Shown: positions 63,713-64,000 of the stretch, piece by piece
How positions within the stretch are numbered: position 1 is the stretch's first letter
Layout of the letters: each line of letters opens with the position of its first letter
Assembly (NCBI GenBank): GCA_944472135.2
Contig: CALYDD020000408.1
Span: forward strand, 61,053-125,052
Length of the DNA: 64,000 bases
DNA from: Trichobilharzia regenti
Lineage: Eukaryota > Platyhelminthes > Trematoda > Strigeidida > Schistosomatidae
Direction: 5' to 3'
Notes under the pieces: model-generated
Seen by the model: only the letters and a program-made list of their open reading frames with translations
Database searches by the model: none
What the model was told of the DNA's origin: nothing
Position numbers and translations under genes: made by a program

Positions 63713-64000
63713 CAATTACACCAAGAAAAGTATAAAACCAAGTGTCACTCAAGAAAGGACAAACACGTGCCGAATAGTATTGAAGGGACGGAAAAAATGT
63801 GAACAGTTAATATTAATTCCATGTACACACAAATAGATTGACAGAAAACAAAGAACACTCAAGGTCACATCACGTGGTGTGAGTTACATTAAATTAACCA
63901 ATAATCGCGACAGAAAAGGTCACATAATATTGATTAGCTGTCTATCTAACGACCTATCTATCTGTCGCGATTAACAGGCATAACAAGGTTAATTCTCTTA

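Noticed and set aside
51061..64000. Coiled-coil exons of the golgin gene upstream of the last exon
   Set aside because: I scanned the minus strand for Glu/Leu/Lys-rich exons with splice sites and found none; the 61064-61201 exon is not coiled-coil-like.

Overview
The window looks like the genome of a blood fluke (Schistosoma, species not decided): AT-rich, intron-dominated, and packed with schistosome-type retroelements. These include RTE-like and CR1-like LINEs, Penelope-like elements (PLEs) with a GIY-YIG endonuclease, tRNA-derived SINEs, and repeats that join a tRNA-like head to a hammerhead-like RNA fold (the SM-alpha type known from schistosomes). Only a few single exons look like host genes, all on the minus strand: a sulfotransferase exon (6427-6910) of the schistosome family that includes the oxamniquine-activating enzyme; the last coding exon of a golgin-84/GOLGA5-like Golgi membrane protein (50768-51049); an unidentified 138-nt exon with good splice sites (61064-61201); and a weaker candidate (22125-22270). 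No complete host gene lies inside the window.

Layout. 0-5 kb: SINE-C, SM-alpha pieces, an RTE copy and a PLE copy. 4.5-8.3 kb: two minus-strand copies of one LINE (called LINE-X here), an RTE-like leader split by a SINE, and the sulfotransferase exon. 8.5-14.5 kb: SM-alpha inverted pairs, an RTE insertion inside a SINE-C with a 12-bp target duplication, and more SINEs. 14.9-22 kb: a PLE with inverted ends, LINE-X copy C, a solo LTR, and a 1.26-kb palindrome of PLE 3' sequence with an SM-alpha pair at its centre. 22-24.3 kb: AT-rich, low in repeats. 24.3-36.8 kb: many PLE endonuclease segments, a 1230-bp tandem duplication made between SINE-B copies, and a rearranged PLE. 36.9-43.8 kb: LINE-X copy D with an LTR insertion, a PLE with a solo LTR in its 3' region, and a CR1-like LINE. 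44-50 kb: PLE, SM-alpha and RTE pieces and an LTR fragment. 50.7-51.1 kb: golgin exon. 52.37-56.87 kb: a 4.5-kb almost perfect palindrome (arms about 2.25 kb, spacer 6 bp) made of two head-to-head PLE copies. 57.4-60.6 kb: a CR1-like LINE and a second palindrome. 61-64 kb: host exon, SINE-C, two PLE copies and SM-alpha.

Two themes stand out. First, at least seven PLE insertions end in inverted duplications or form palindromes, as if snap-back or template switching during reverse transcription were the rule here. Second, hammerhead-ribozyme-like cores (CUGANGA, a stem II hairpin, GAAA, a palindromic mini stem III) recur in the SM-alpha repeats and in the terminal repeats of several PLE families, in different states of decay. 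All names for repeat families come from recognising translated motifs and from comparing copies within the window; no database was searched.
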